DNA from: Roseomonas sp. E05
Lineage (GTDB): Bacteria > Pseudomonadota > Alphaproteobacteria > Acetobacterales > Acetobacteraceae
Length of the DNA stretch: 64,000 nt
Assembly (NCBI RefSeq): GCF_030063475.1
Contig: NZ_JASIRT010000002.1
Coordinates: forward strand, 310,001-374,000
Direction: 5' to 3'
The notes below the pieces were generated by a model that saw nothing but the letters and a program-made list of their open reading frames with translations, searched no databases and was not told where the DNA came from. Positions within the stretch are counted from its first letter, which is position 1; every line of letters starts with the position of its first letter. Positions 9,719 through 18,690 of the stretch are shown here, piece by piece. The position numbers were made by a program, and so were the translations under genes.

Positions 9719-10242
9719 CAAGGCGCCTCCCAAAGTCCTGATTTTCCGCCTTCCTTGCGAGCGAGGTGCACGTCCGTGATGTGCATGCCGCGGTCGATGG
9801 CCTTGCACATGTCATAGACCGTCAGCGCGGCGACCGTGACGGCGGTGAGCGCCTCCATCTCGACCCCGGTGGGGCCGGTGGTCTTCACCCGCGCCTCGAT
9901 GGCCACGGCATCCGGTACCTCGGGCGTCAGCTCCAGCTTCACCGAGGTCAGCGCCAGCGGGTGGCAGAGCGGAATGAGGTCGGCCGTGCGCTTGGCGGCC
10001 ATGATGCCGGCGATGCGGGCCACGCCCAGCACGTCGCCCTTGCCCAGGCCGCCGGCCCGGATGGCGGCCAGCGTCTCCGGCGCCATCCGCACCCGGCCGC
10101 GCGCGACGGCGAGCCGTTCGGTGGCCGGCTTGGCGGAGACGTCCACCATGACAGCCTTTCCCTCCGCGTCGAAATGCGTCAGGCCGCTCCTGGGGGCGGG
10201 CGCCGCGCGCGGCGGGTCGAAGCCTTCGCCGCCCTCGCTCAT
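9718..10242 (-). CDS. moaC: Cyclic pyranopterin monophosphate synthase MoaC
   Basis: Converts the MoaA product to cyclic pyranopterin monophosphate in molybdenum cofactor synthesis. Signature segments are [16 protein letters not shown] and the active-site stretch [13 protein letters not shown] followed by [11 protein letters not shown]. 174 residues, slightly long because of a proline-rich N-terminus of about 20 residues before [16 protein letters not shown]. The ATG overlaps the trpC stop as ATGA. No moaA, moaB, moaD or moaE is nearby. Confidence 0.97.
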   Translation of the reverse strand: MSEGGEGFDPPRAAPAPRSGLTHFDAEGKAVMVDVSAKPATERLAVARGRVRMAPETLAAIRAGGLGKGDVLGVARIAGIMAAKRTADLIPLCHPLALTSVKLELTPEVPDAVAIEARVKTTGPTGVEMEALTAVTVAALTVYDMCKAIDRGMHITDVHLARKEGGKSGLWEAP

Positions 10243-11048
10243 CCCGCTTCCACCATGGCGCGGGCGGCGGCGGTGACGTCCGGCTGGCGCAGCAGATGCT
10301 CGCCCACCAGGATGCAGCGGGCGCCGGCGAGGGCCATCCGGTGCACATCCTCGGGGTTGCGCAGGCCGCTCTCGGCCACCGGGATGCGGTCGGCGGGAAC
10401 CAGCGGGGCGAGCGCCTCCGCCGTGGCGAGGTCGGTCTTCAGCGTGCGCAGGTTGCGGTTGTTGATGCCGATCAGCCGGGTGTTCAGGCCGAGCGCGCGG
10501 TCCAGCTCGCGCTGGTCATGCACCTCCGCCAGCACCGCCATGTCCAGGCTGCGGGCCACCTCCTCCAGCTCGCGCGCCTGGGCATCCGAGAGGGCCGCCA
10601 TGATCAGCAGGATGCAGTCCGCGCCCATCGCGCGGGCCTCGAACACCTGATAGGGGTCGATCATGAAGTCCTTGCGCAGGGCGGGCAGCGAGCAGGCGCC
10701 GCGCGCCACCACGAGATCGGCCGGGCTGCCCTGGAAATGCGGTCCGTCGGTCAGCACCGAGAGGCAGGCGGCGCCCGCCGCCTCATAGGCGCGGGCCAGC
10801 GCCGCCGGCTCGAAGGGGTCGCGGATCAGTCCGCCCGAGGGGGAGGCCTTCTTGATCTCGGCGATCAATCCGATGCGCCCCTCGGCCACGGCGGAGCAGA
10901 GGGCGCCGGTGAAGTCGCGCGGCGGCTCCACGTCACGGGCGCGGCGCTCGATCTCCGAAAGGGGCGTGGCGGCGGCCCGCTCGCGCACTTCCACTTCCTT
11001 GTCGGCAAGGATGCGCAGCAGGGTGTCGGGCAGGGTATCGACGTTCAT
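10239..11048 (-). CDS. trpC: Indole-3-glycerol phosphate synthase
   Basis: TIM-barrel enzyme that closes the indole ring in tryptophan synthesis. Catalytic motifs: [12 protein letters not shown] (catalytic Lys), [35 protein letters not shown] and VAESGLRN. 269 residues from the ATG at 11048 ([13 protein letters not shown]), which has GAGAG six bases upstream; an ATG two codons earlier is too close to that site. Long open extensions further upstream are not family-like. Order trpD-trpC-moaC-moeA suggests one transcript, with a 56-base gap from trpD and an ATGA overlap to moaC. Confidence 0.96.
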   Translation of the reverse strand: MNVDTLPDTLLRILADKEVEVRERAAATPLSEIERRARDVEPPRDFTGALCSAVAEGRIGLIAEIKKASPSGGLIRDPFEPAALARAYEAAGAACLSVLTDGPHFQGSPADLVVARGACSLPALRKDFMIDPYQVFEARAMGADCILLIMAALSDAQARELEEVARSLDMAVLAEVHDQRELDRALGLNTRLIGINNRNLRTLKTDLATAEALAPLVPADRIPVAESGLRNPEDVHRMALAGARCILVGEHLLRQPDVTAAARAMVEAG

Positions 11049-11104
11049 GACCATCTCTCGGCGCGGACGCGCGCAGGCAACAAAGAGGGGGAGGGGGCTG
11101 GGTT

Positions 11105-12136
11105 TCAGCCCGGCGCGGTCTCGGCGGGGGGATGCGTGGCGCGGCGCAGCTGTTCCAGCACCGCGAGCGCCGCGCCCTCGTCGATGGAGCGGGCGGCGCG
11201 TTCGGCCGCGGCAGGGAGATCGGTCGTCTCGCCTGCGACGACAAGGGCTGCCGCCGCGTTCAGCACGACGCAATCGCGATAGGGGCCATGCATGCCGCGC
11301 AGCAGGGCCTCCAGCGCGGCGGCATTCTCCATCGGGTCGCCGCCTTTCAGCGCCTCGGCCGGCGCTTCCGGCAGCCCGGCATCGGCAGGGCGGATGGTGA
11401 ACTCGCGGATCGCGCCGTTGTGCAGCTCGACCACCTGGCTCGGGCCGGCCAGCGTCAGCTCATCCAGCCCCTGCCCGTGCACGAGCCAGGCGCGCTCGGT
11501 ACCGATGCGCAGGAGGGTCTCCGCCATCGGGCGCAGCCATTGCGGGGCGAAGGCGCCGGTCATCTGCCGCTTTACCCGGGCCGGATTGGTCAGCGGCCCC
11601 AGCAGGTTGAAGATGGTGCGCGTGCCCAGTTCCACGCGCGGCCCGGCGGCGTGGCGCAGCGCGGCGTGGTGGCGGGGCGCCATCAGGAACACCATTCCGG
11701 CCTGCCGCAGCACATCCGGCAGCAGCGGCAGCGGCACGTCGAGGTTGATGCCCAGCGCCGCCAGCGCGTCCGAGGCGCCGGACCTGGAAGAGAGGGCGCG
11801 GTTGCCGTGCTTGGCCACCTTCACCCCCGCGCCGGCCACCACCATGGCGGCGGCGGTGGAGATGTTCAGCGTGCCCGCGCCATCGCCCCCGGTGCCGACG
11901 ATGTCGATGGTACCCGGCGGCGCCTCGATGGCCGCCATCCGGGCGGTCATGGCGCGCGCGGCGCCGGTCATCTCGGCCACTGTCTCGCCACGCACCCGCA
12001 TGGCCATCAGCATGCCGGCGATCTGCGCGGGGGTGGCCTCGCCCTCCATGATCTGGCCGAAGGCCTGCTCCGCCTCGGCCTCGGAGAGCGTTTCACCCAG
12101 CGCCAGGCGGGCGAGGACGGGCTTCAGCGTCAGCAT
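11105..12136 (-). CDS. trpD: Anthranilate phosphoribosyltransferase
   Basis: Transfers phosphoribose from PRPP to anthranilate in tryptophan synthesis. The PRPP and anthranilate sites are plain: VGTGGDGAGTLNIST, the KHGNRALSS segment and SGASDALAALG. 343 residues, beginning MLTLKPVLARLA as the family does. The expected upstream partners trpE and trpG are absent here: upstream lie a 29-codon reading frame that overlaps the trpD start by 7 bases, a hairpin, and then ppiD. Expression may therefore start from a promoter in the 12220-12310 region. Confidence 0.97.
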   Translation of the reverse strand: MLTLKPVLARLALGETLSEAEAEQAFGQIMEGEATPAQIAGMLMAMRVRGETVAEMTGAARAMTARMAAIEAPPGTIDIVGTGGDGAGTLNISTAAAMVVAGAGVKVAKHGNRALSSRSGASDALAALGINLDVPLPLLPDVLRQAGMVFLMAPRHHAALRHAAGPRVELGTRTIFNLLGPLTNPARVKRQMTGAFAPQWLRPMAETLLRIGTERAWLVHGQGLDELTLAGPSQVVELHNGAIREFTIRPADAGLPEAPAEALKGGDPMENAAALEALLRGMHGPYRDCVVLNAAAALVVAGETTDLPAAAERAARSIDEGAALAVLEQLRRATHPPAETAPG

Positions 12137-12219
12137 GCCCTGCCTGCCATGGCAGCAGCGGCGCGCAAGGGTGTGACGATACGGAAGAACCGGTCCATCG
12201 GCTCGCTCTGCCGGAACAT
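12130..12219 (-). CDS. Possible 29-residue upstream reading frame overlapping trpD
   Basis: An ATG at 12219 is preceded by a perfect AGGAGG (12231-12236), 11 bases away, and opens a frame that ends in TGA seven bases inside trpD. The predicted product begins MFRQSEPMDRFFRIV and is Arg-rich and Ala-rich at the end. It has no Trp codons, so it is not a classical trp attenuator peptide. I do not recognise it. It may serve to couple ribosomes into trpD, whose own start has only a weak GGCAGGG. A longer frame from an ATG at 12300 shares the same end but has no ribosome site. Confidence 0.4.
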   Translation of the reverse strand: MFRQSEPMDRFFRIVTPLRAAAAMAGRAC

Positions 12220-12280
12220 GATGCTGCGATCCTCCTGTGGGGCATGGTGCGCCAGCATCGGCGAGGCCGGCCGCAACGGG

Positions 12281-12310
12281 AGGCTAGCCTTTGCGCTCAT
12301 CGGACAACAA
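12281..12310 (-). promoter_or_regulatory. Candidate promoter upstream of trpD
   Basis: Read on the minus strand, TTGTTG (12305-12310) and TAGCCT (12281-12286) are 18 bases apart. The -10 region is part of a perfect 10-bp palindrome AGGCTAGCCT (12281-12290). A start here would give a leader of about 140 bases containing the small upstream frame. Match to consensus is modest. Confidence 0.3.
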
Positions 12311-12338
12311 GGGGAGATGAATCTCCCCCTGACGTCAG
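12311..12338 (-). repeat. Paired palindromes between ppiD and trpD
   Basis: Two palindromes stand side by side: GGGGAGAT/ATCTCCCC (arms 12311-12318 and 12321-12328) and CTGACGTCAG (12329-12338). On the minus strand the first is followed by TTGTTGT, so it could terminate transcripts coming from ppiD, or act as an operator. No Trp regulator is known to me for this sequence. Confidence 0.45.
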
Positions 12339-12447
12339 CGACGCCGCTCTTTCGTGGCGCATGGGAAAGTTGAAAAACAAAGGAATAGAGTACGGTTTTG
12401 CAGCGAATATTCAGCCTTGCCGTCCTGGGGGGAGCGCCTGCGCGCGC
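12339..12447. other. AT-richer spacer between ppiD and trpD, no gene seen
   Basis: Together with the elements annotated at 12281-12338 this fills the 240-base gap between the small trpD-upstream frame and ppiD. Bases 12361-12415 are clearly poorer in GC than the surroundings, as expected for a control region. I see no credible coding frame, and in particular no remnant of trpE or trpG. Confidence 0.5.
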
Positions 12448-12477
12448 AGGTGATCCCCGTTCACCGCGGGGTCACCT
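12448..12477 (-). terminator. Hairpin overlapping the ppiD stop codon
   Basis: CAGGTGA (12448-12454) pairs with TCACCTG (12471-12477) and the inner CCCCG with CGGGG, with one bulged base. The stem includes the last codons of ppiD. No U-tract follows on the minus strand, so its role as terminator is uncertain. Confidence 0.4.
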
Positions 12478-14356
12478 GCTCCAGAAGGGCCTCGTTGTAG
12501 GTGACCTCCGCCCGCGCGCGCAGAGCATCGAGATACTGCGCCTCCAGGTCGTTCAGCATCGCCTGCTCGACGGCATCGCGCACGCGGCCCACCGCCAGCG
12601 GGTCGCCGTCCGGGTTGAAGGGCATCACCTGCACGGGCTGCGCCACCGCGAAGCCATCCGCCGTCTCGGCCATGGTGGCCTGGTCCGGCGGGGTGTCGAA
12701 AACCGGGCGCAGCAGTTCGGCCGGCAGCCGTAGACCGGGCTGCGGCTGCCGGCTGAAGGGGCCGACGCGCTGCACCGGGAGGTCTGCCTCGCGTGCCGCC
12801 TCGGCCAGCGGCCTGCCACCCTTCACCGCCGTCAGCAGCGCCGCCGCGCGCTCCTCCTGGGCATGGCGGCGGGCATTGGCCAGCCAGGCCTCGCGCACCT
12901 GCGCCTCGACCTGCTCGAAGGGGCGCAGCGCGGCGGGGATGATCTCCTTCAGCTCGAAGGCGAAGAGGGCGGTCTGCCCGGCCTCGGCGAGGCGCGGCGC
13001 GTCGCCCTGCTGTGCGGCGAAGACGGCGCGCAGCGCGATGTCCTCGGCCGCGCCGCTCAGCGGCAGGTCGGCGGGGGTGCCGGCCTGGGTCTGGCCCGAG
13101 GCGTCGGTGGTCACCTCGGCCAGGGCGAGGCCGAAACGCTGGGCCGCCTCCGCCAGGGTGGCGCCGCCGGCGAGGGCGTCCTCCACCTGGTTGGCACGCT
13201 CATAGGCGAGATCGGCCGCGCGCTCCCGGCGGACCATGGCGGCCAGCTCGTCGCGCACCGCGTCGAAGCCGCGCACCTGCTCGGGTTGGATATCGGTCAC
13301 CTTCAGCACGTGCCAGCCGAAGCTGGTCCGCACGGGATCGCTGATGCCGTTCTCCGGCAGGGCGAAGGCGGCCTGCGCCAGCTCCGGCACCGGCAGCCCG
13401 CTGCGGTCGGTGGTGCCGAGCGAGACCGCCTGGCCGCCTGCCTGCTGGGCCGCCGCCTCGATGCCGGCGAAGTCGGCGCCGCCGCGCCACTGCTCGGCCA
13501 CCGCCTGCGCCTTCTCCTGGCTGGGCAGCAGGGCCTGCTCGATGGTGCGGCGTTCCGGCGCCTCGAACTCGTTGCGGTGCGCCTCGTAGGCGGCGCGCAG
13601 CTCCTCCTCGGTCGGCTTGATCTCGGCGGCCACCGTCTCGGGCGAAAGCACCGCGAGGGTGTAGCGGCGGTACTGGGGGGAGGAGAAGCGGTCGGGGTTG
13701 TTCTCGTGGAAGCGCCGGAGCTGGACCTCCTCGGGCGCCGCCGGCTCGGGGGCGGCGGCGAAGGGCAGCAGCACCAGATCGGCCACGCGCTGCTCGCGCT
13801 CCCAGGCCAGCAGCGGCTTGGTCAGCGCATCCGGCCCGGCAGCACCGGCGCGCACCGCGCCGACGAGCTGCTGGCGCTGCAGATCGGCCCGCAGCAGGTT
13901 GAGGAACTCGCCTTCGCTCAGGCCGTTGTTGCGCAGGAAGCCGTCGAACAGCGGGCGGCTGAAGCGGCCATCGGCGCCGTGGAAGGCGGGAATGCCGAAA
14001 ATGTAGTCGCGCAGGGCCGTCTCAGGCACCGCGATGTTCATGCGCGCCGCCTCCTGGCGCTGCACGCGATCCAGAACGAGCTGCTCCACCGCCTGCCGGC
14101 CGACGGCCTGCGCCATGCGCGGGTTCATCTCGAAGCTCGGGCCGAGCTGGCGCTGCATCCGCAGCATTTCCCGGCGCGCCGCCTGCTGGGCTTCCGTCAG
14201 CTCGATGGGATCGCCGCCGACCCGGGCGACCGCGGTGTCGGTGCCGATCCGGCGGACGATGTCCTCGATCCCCCAAATACCGAAGGAAAGGATCAGGAGA
14301 AGGAACAGGGCCTTGGCAAACCAGGTGCCGGCAAGGCGTCGCAGCGCAGTGAGCAT
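12461..14356 (-). CDS. ppiD: Membrane-anchored SurA/PpiD-type peptidyl-prolyl isomerase
   Basis: Periplasmic folding factor anchored in the inner membrane. One N-terminal helix (AKALFLLLILSFGIW, about residues 14-30) is followed by a SurA_N-type region (GGDPIELTEAQQAARREM...), a parvulin-like rotamase core whose end is seen in LPENGISDPV and FGWHVLKV (about residue 370), and a second, degenerate repeat toward the C-terminus. 631 residues is the usual PpiD size. I take the ATG at 14356 (MLTALRRLAG) because the helix then sits at the normal place; longer frames upstream run into the tpiA side. Divergent from tpiA. The symbol is by family resemblance. Confidence 0.88.
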   Translation of the reverse strand: MLTALRRLAGTWFAKALFLLLILSFGIWGIEDIVRRIGTDTAVARVGGDPIELTEAQQAARREMLRMQRQLGPSFEMNPRMAQAVGRQAVEQLVLDRVQRQEAARMNIAVPETALRDYIFGIPAFHGADGRFSRPLFDGFLRNNGLSEGEFLNLLRADLQRQQLVGAVRAGAAGPDALTKPLLAWEREQRVADLVLLPFAAAPEPAAPEEVQLRRFHENNPDRFSSPQYRRYTLAVLSPETVAAEIKPTEEELRAAYEAHRNEFEAPERRTIEQALLPSQEKAQAVAEQWRGGADFAGIEAAAQQAGGQAVSLGTTDRSGLPVPELAQAAFALPENGISDPVRTSFGWHVLKVTDIQPEQVRGFDAVRDELAAMVRRERAADLAYERANQVEDALAGGATLAEAAQRFGLALAEVTTDASGQTQAGTPADLPLSGAAEDIALRAVFAAQQGDAPRLAEAGQTALFAFELKEIIPAALRPFEQVEAQVREAWLANARRHAQEERAAALLTAVKGGRPLAEAAREADLPVQRVGPFSRQPQPGLRLPAELLRPVFDTPPDQATMAETADGFAVAQPVQVMPFNPDGDPLAVGRVRDAVEQAMLNDLEAQYLDALRARAEVTYNEALLEQVTPR

Positions 14357-14406
14357 CGTGATCCGTCTGGATGGAGGCGGCCGGACCATAGGGAAAACGC
14401 GCCCGG

Positions 14407-14435
14407 TTGCCAAACATGGCCGCCCCCTGTAGCGC
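14407..14435 (+). promoter_or_regulatory. Candidate promoter of tpiA
   Basis: TTGCCA (14407-14412) and TAGCGC (14430-14435) are separated by 17 bases, with the tpiA ATG about 46 bases downstream. The -35 is good and the -10 weak. Confidence 0.35.
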
Positions 14436-14480
14436 GGCGGGGAAGGATTTTCGTCCGAATCAGGAAGCAAGGAGCCGAGC

Positions 14481-15230
14481 ATGACCCCTGGTGTGCGCAC
14501 GATGATCGCCGGGAACTGGAAGATGCACGGCACCCTGGCGGAGGCCACGGCCCTGGCGCAGGGTGTCGCTGCCGGGGCGGGAGGGGCGGCGGAGCTGCTG
14601 GTCTGCCCGCCGTTCCCGCATCTGGCGGCGGTGAAGATGGCCATGGTGGGCAGTGCGGTCGGCCTCGGCGCGCAGGACTGCCACGCCAAGGCGAAGGGCC
14701 CCCATACCGGGGACGTCTCGGCGGCCATGCTGAAGGATGTCGGCGCGAGCTATGTGATTCTCGGCCATTCCGAGCGCCGCGCCGACCACGGGGAGAGCGA
14801 TGCCGCAGTGAAGGCCAAGGCCGAGGCGGCGCTGGCCGAGGGCCTGACGCCGATCGTCTGCGTGGGCGAGAGCGAGGCGCAGCGGCTGGCCGGGGATGCG
14901 GAGCCGGTGGTGGCCGGGCAACTCGCCGGCAGCCTGCCCGAGGGCTTCGGCGCGGCCGGCGGCGTGGTCGCCTATGAGCCGGTCTGGGCCATCGGTACCG
15001 GCCGCACCCCGACGGATGAGGACATCGCCGCCATGCATGCCCGCATCCGGGCGGAGCTGGTGCGCGCCTTCGGCGCCGCGGGGGAGGGGCTGCGCATCCT
15101 CTATGGCGGCTCGGTGAAGCCCAGCAATGCCAAGGCGATCCTGGCCCTGCCCCATGTGGATGGCGCGCTGGTCGGCGGCGCCAGCCTGGTGGCGGCCGAC
15201 TTCCTGGCGATCGCCGCCGCCGTCGCGTGA
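14481..15230 (+). CDS. tpiA: Triosephosphate isomerase
   Basis: Glycolytic and Calvin-type TIM barrel that interconverts dihydroxyacetone phosphate and glyceraldehyde 3-phosphate. Substrate Lys in AGNWKMHG, catalytic His in ILGHSERRAD, catalytic Glu in AYEPVWAIGTG, and the phosphate loop YGGSVKPSNAK are all present. 249 residues is full length. GGAG precedes the ATG. It is divergent from ppiD and convergent with the chemoreceptor gene, with an 18-base gap. Confidence 0.98.
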   Translation: MTPGVRTMIAGNWKMHGTLAEATALAQGVAAGAGGAAELLVCPPFPHLAAVKMAMVGSAVGLGAQDCHAKAKGPHTGDVSAAMLKDVGASYVILGHSERRADHGESDAAVKAKAEAALAEGLTPIVCVGESEAQRLAGDAEPVVAGQLAGSLPEGFGAAGGVVAYEPVWAIGTGRTPTDEDIAAMHARIRAELVRAFGAAGEGLRILYGGSVKPSNAKAILALPHVDGALVGGASLVAADFLAIAAAVA

Positions 15231-15248
15231 CGGCGGCGGCGGGGCCGC

Positions 15249-16943
15249 TCAGGCGGCCCGCAGGCTGCCGAGGAAGCCGCTGACCTCCTGGCGCAGGGTG
15301 CCGAGCTGGCCGGTGACGCCGGCCGCCGCCGTCTGCACCTGCTGCGCGGCGCTGCCGGTGGTGCCGGCGGCGCCGGCCACCCGCTCCAGCTCCTGCGAGA
15401 CCTCCCCGGTGCGGGCCGCGGCCTGGCTGACGTTCTGGGCGATCTCCCGCATCGCGGCGGTCTGCTCCTCGACCGCCGCGGCAATGGCGCTGGCGATGCT
15501 GTCCACCGAGGAGACCGTGCCGGCGATGCCGCGCACCCGCTCCACCGCCTGCGCCGTCTCCTCCTGGATGGTGGCGATCTGGCTGCGGATCTCCTCGGTC
15601 GCCTTGGCGGTCTGCGCCGCGAGGCTCTTCACCTCGGAGGCGACCACCGCGAAGCCCTTGCCGGATTCACCGGCCCGCGCCGCCTCGATGGTGGCGTTGA
15701 GCGCCAGAAGGTTGGTCTGGCCGGCGATCTGCTCGATCAGCTGCACCACGTCACCGACCTGCCGGGCGGCCTCGGCGAGGCCCTGCACCGAAGCGTCGGT
15801 GCGCTGGGCATCCGCCACGGCGGCGCGGATCACGCCGGAGGCCTCGGTCACCTGGCGGCCGATCTCGGCGCTGCTGCTGGTCATCTCCTCCACCGCCGCG
15901 GCAACGCCATTGACGTTGGTGGCGGCGCTCCCGGCGCTGCGCAGCGCGCCCTCGGTGCCGGTGCGGGCGCTCTCGGCGGCCTGCACCATGGTGGCGGCGA
16001 CGCCGCGCAGACCCTCGCCGGCCTCCGCAAGACGGCCGACAATCTGGCCCACCGAGCTGTCGAGCCGGGCGGCCAGCGCCTCCAGGGAGGCGCGCTTCTC
16101 CGCCGCCGCCTCCTGTTCGCGGCGGGCGGTCTCGGCCTCCAGGCTACGCTTGGCGAGGGCGTTCTCGCGCAGCACGGCGAGGGCGGCGGCCATTTCACCG
16201 ATTTCGTCGCCGCGGCCGGTCTCCGGCACCGCGCCATCCAGCTCCCCGCCCGAGATGCGCGCCATGCCCTGGGCAAGCCGGCGCAGCGCGCCGCCGATGT
16301 CGCGCGCGATGAGCCAGGCGCCGAGTCCCGTCAGCGCCAGCAGGGCGGTCGCGGCGAGGCCGAAGCGCAGGATGACGGCGTTGAACTCCGCATCCAGGTC
16401 GTCGGCATAGGCGCCGGAGGCGAGGATCATGTTCCAGGGGGCGAAGTGGCGGGCGAAGACCAGCTTCTCAAGCGGCTCCCTCTGCCCCGGCTTCGGGTAC
16501 CAGTAGGAGCCGGTCCCGCCCTGCGGCCCCGTCAGCGCGGCGCTGCGCAACACCTCGGGAATGACATTGCCGAAGTGGTCCCGCGTCGTGCTGATCTTGC
16601 CCTCGGCGGCCGGTGTCGCTGGCGAGAGGAAGGTGAACCCGTCCATCCCATAGGCCAGGACATAGCCGGTGCCGCCATCGAAGCGGAAGGAACGGGCCTG
16701 CTGGCGGAAGCGTTCGGTCGCCTCGTCGCGCGTCAGGCTGCCGGCGGCAACCTGCTTCTCCAGCGTCTCCGCGACGCTGCGGACGATCTCGACCGCAGCG
16801 CGCAGCTTGTCCACGCGGTCCTCCCGCATGCGGCTTCGGATCACCTCCGCCGAGGCGCCGAACAGCAGCAGCACGGTCAGTGCCGAAAGGCCCAGCAGGA
16901 TCACGAACTTGGATCGGATACGCAGCCGATGAAGCAGATGCAC
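15249..16943 (-). CDS. Methyl-accepting chemotaxis protein with a single-Cache sensor domain
   Basis: Transmembrane chemoreceptor that controls CheA. Order: a first membrane helix ([17 protein letters not shown]), a periplasmic sCache-like domain with the family marks GTGYVLAY and [13 protein letters not shown], a second helix ending in the HAMP linker ([18 protein letters not shown]), and a long coiled-coil signalling domain whose tip reads [16 protein letters not shown] prefer the GTG at 16943 because a perfect GGAGGTGA stands five bases before it; an ATG five codons earlier contains that site within its own first codons. No che genes are adjacent. Cache ligands are often small carboxylates; the ligand here is unknown. 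Confidence 0.92.
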   Translation of the reverse strand: MHLLHRLRIRSKFVILLGLSALTVLLLFGASAEVIRSRMREDRVDKLRAAVEIVRSVAETLEKQVAAGSLTRDEATERFRQQARSFRFDGGTGYVLAYGMDGFTFLSPATPAAEGKISTTRDHFGNVIPEVLRSAALTGPQGGTGSYWYPKPGQREPLEKLVFARHFAPWNMILASGAYADDLDAEFNAVILRFGLAATALLALTGLGAWLIARDIGGALRRLAQGMARISGGELDGAVPETGRGDEIGEMAAALAVLRENALAKRSLEAETARREQEAAAEKRASLEALAARLDSSVGQIVGRLAEAGEGLRGVAATMVQAAESARTGTEGALRSAGSAATNVNGVAAAVEEMTSSSAEIGRQVTEASGVIRAAVADAQRTDASVQGLAEAARQVGDVVQLIEQIAGQTNLLALNATIEAARAGESGKGFAVVASEVKSLAAQTAKATEEIRSQIATIQEETAQAVERVRGIAGTVSSVDSIASAIAAAVEEQTAAMREIAQNVSQAAARTGEVSQELERVAGAAGTTGSAAQQVQTAAAGVTGQLGTLRQEVSGFLGSLRAA

Positions 16944-17144
16944 GGGGTTCACCTCCATTCTTCGCGGCGCCGGGCGCCGCCTCTCCGGGCATGGTGACCT
17001 CCGGCGCCTAACGGAAGCTTGCTGCGGCTGCGAAGCGATGGGCCGGAAACCGGCCTATGACCGTGCCAGCGCAAGATCTCACGAAATGTTGAGAGCAATG
17101 CAGGCTCTTTTCTTACAAGCCACATAGCGCGACACTTCTCCATC

Positions 17145-18536
17145 ATGTCGAACAACCAGACCGCGCAGGCGCTTGCCGCGCTTGAATCCGCCCGCCGCGA
17201 AACCGAGGCCAGCCTGCTCGAATGGCTGCGCATCCCCAGTGTCAGCGCCCAGCCCGCCCATGCGCCCGACTGCCGTGCCGCCGCCGAATGGCTGGCGCGC
17301 GAACTGGGCGAACTCGGCTTTCAGGCACGGCTGCGCGACACGCCCGGCCATCCCGTGGTGATCGCCGCCCATCCCGGCCCCGGCGGCGATGCGCCGCATG
17401 TGCTGATCTACGGCCATTACGACGTGCAGCCGCCGGAGCCGCTGGCCCTGTGGGACAGCCCGCCCTTCGCGCCGGTCATCACTGAAGGACCGCGGGGGCC
17501 GCGCATCGTCGCCCGCGGTGCGGTGGACGACAAAGGCCAGGTGATGACCTGGCTGGCCGCGCTGCGCGCCTGGAACACGACGGCCGGCGGCCCGCCGGTG
17601 CGCGTCAGCGTGCTGGTTGAGGGCGAGGAGGAGGTCGGCAGCCCGAACCTCGACGCCGTGCTGGAGGCGGAGAAGGCCACGCTTGCCGCCGATTTCGCGC
17701 TGATCAGCGACACCAACATGTGGGACCCGCAGACGCCGGCGCTGACCGTCAGCCTGCGCGGCATGGTCTATGTGCAGATCGACTTGAAGCTCGGCGATCG
17801 CGACCTGCATTCCGGCCTGTTCGGCGGTTCGGCCGGCAATGTGCTGAACCTGCTGACCCGCATCCTCGGCGAGCTGAAGGATGCCGAGGGGCGCATCCAG
17901 ATCCCGGACTTCTATGACGGCGTGGCCGAGCCGACGGTCGAGCAGCGCGCCGCCTGGGAGGCGCTGGGCTTCGACGAAGCCGCCTTCCTTGGCACCCAGG
18001 GCCTCTCCGTGCCGGGCGGCGAGAAGGGCCGTAGCGCGCCGGAGCGGCTCTGGGCGCGCCCGACCGCCGACATCAACGGCATCTGGGGCGGCTACATGGG
18101 CGAGGGGTCCAAGACCGTCATCGCCTGCGAGGGTCACGCCAAGCTCTCCTGCCGGCTGGTGGCGGGGCAGGACCCGGCGAAGATCGTCGAAGGCATTCGT
18201 GCCTTCGTGCAGGCCCGCCTGCCGGCGGACGCGAAGTTCGAGCTGCAGGTCTTCGGCATGGCGCCGGCCGTCTCCGTGCCGTCCGACTCGCCCTGGCTGA
18301 AGGCGGCGGAGGAGGTGCTGCTGGAGGAGTTCGGCAGGCCGGCGGTGCGTGCCGGTGGCGGCGGCTCGATCCCGGTGGCCTCCAGCCTGAAGGGCATCCT
18401 GGGGCTGGACAGCCTGCTGATGGGCTTCGGCCTGGATGACGACCAGGTTCACAGCCCGAATGAGAAGTTCGAACTGAGCTGCCTGCATGCCGGGGCGCGC
18501 AGCCATGTGCGGCTGCTCGGGAAGCTCGGAAGGTAA
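17145..18536 (+). CDS. M20 family dipeptidase
   Basis: Cytosolic zinc exopeptidase of the carnosinase/CPG2-like dipeptidase branch. Metal-site and catalytic motifs: LIYGHYDVQPPEPLALW, RGAVDDKGQVMTWL, LVEGEEEVGSPNL, SDTNMW, and RDLHSGLFGGSAGN of the lid domain; GFGLDDDQVHSPNEKF carries the C-terminal His ligand. 463 residues is full length. No obvious ribosome site precedes the ATG, but the start MSNNQTAQALAAL fits. It stands alone on this strand and converges on the threonine aldolase gene through paired terminators. Confidence 0.92.
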   Translation: MSNNQTAQALAALESARRETEASLLEWLRIPSVSAQPAHAPDCRAAAEWLARELGELGFQARLRDTPGHPVVIAAHPGPGGDAPHVLIYGHYDVQPPEPLALWDSPPFAPVITEGPRGPRIVARGAVDDKGQVMTWLAALRAWNTTAGGPPVRVSVLVEGEEEVGSPNLDAVLEAEKATLAADFALISDTNMWDPQTPALTVSLRGMVYVQIDLKLGDRDLHSGLFGGSAGNVLNLLTRILGELKDAEGRIQIPDFYDGVAEPTVEQRAAWEALGFDEAAFLGTQGLSVPGGEKGRSAPERLWARPTADINGIWGGYMGEGSKTVIACEGHAKLSCRLVAGQDPAKIVEGIRAFVQARLPADAKFELQVFGMAPAVSVPSDSPWLKAAEEVLLEEFGRPAVRAGGGGSIPVASSLKGILGLDSLLMGFGLDDDQVHSPNEKFELSCLHAGARSHVRLLGKLGR

Positions 18537-18540
18537 AAGA

Positions 18541-18599
18541 AGGCTTGGGGGAAGGAATTCCCGTCGGACGCAGTGCGTCCGACCCCCCATCTTCTTTTT
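18541..18599 (+). terminator. Terminator after the M20 dipeptidase, repeat-family member
   Basis: TGGGGG near 18546-18551 can pair with CCCCCA near 18584-18589. Between them sits an almost perfect palindrome of two 10-base arms around one base (18563-18583) and a GGAATTCC. A T-rich run ending in TTTTT follows at 18595-18599. The same outline (AAGGCT, G-run, GAATTC, C-run, CATCTT, T-run) recurs inverted for the opposite gene at 18644-18690. Confidence 0.75.
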
Positions 18600-18643
18600 G
18601 TCAGTTTGGCGCAGCGCGGGCCGCTTGCGCGGGAAACCCGAGG

Positions 18644-18690
18644 AAAAAAGATGGGGGGCCTGGGGGGAATTCATTCCCCCCAGCCTTGTT
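18644..18690 (-). terminator. Terminator after threonine aldolase, repeat-family member
   Basis: On the minus strand the stop codon is followed by AACAAGG, an 11-bp stem (arms 18660-18670 and 18673-18683), CCCCCCATC and a run of six T (A-run 18644-18649 on the plus strand). This is a good intrinsic terminator. Its sequence matches the terminator at 40129-40170 and, inverted, that at 18541-18599. Confidence 0.8.

Noticed and set aside
12863-14977. A 704-codon plus-strand open frame
   Set aside because: Runs antisense to ppiD and then in the wrong frame of tpiA.
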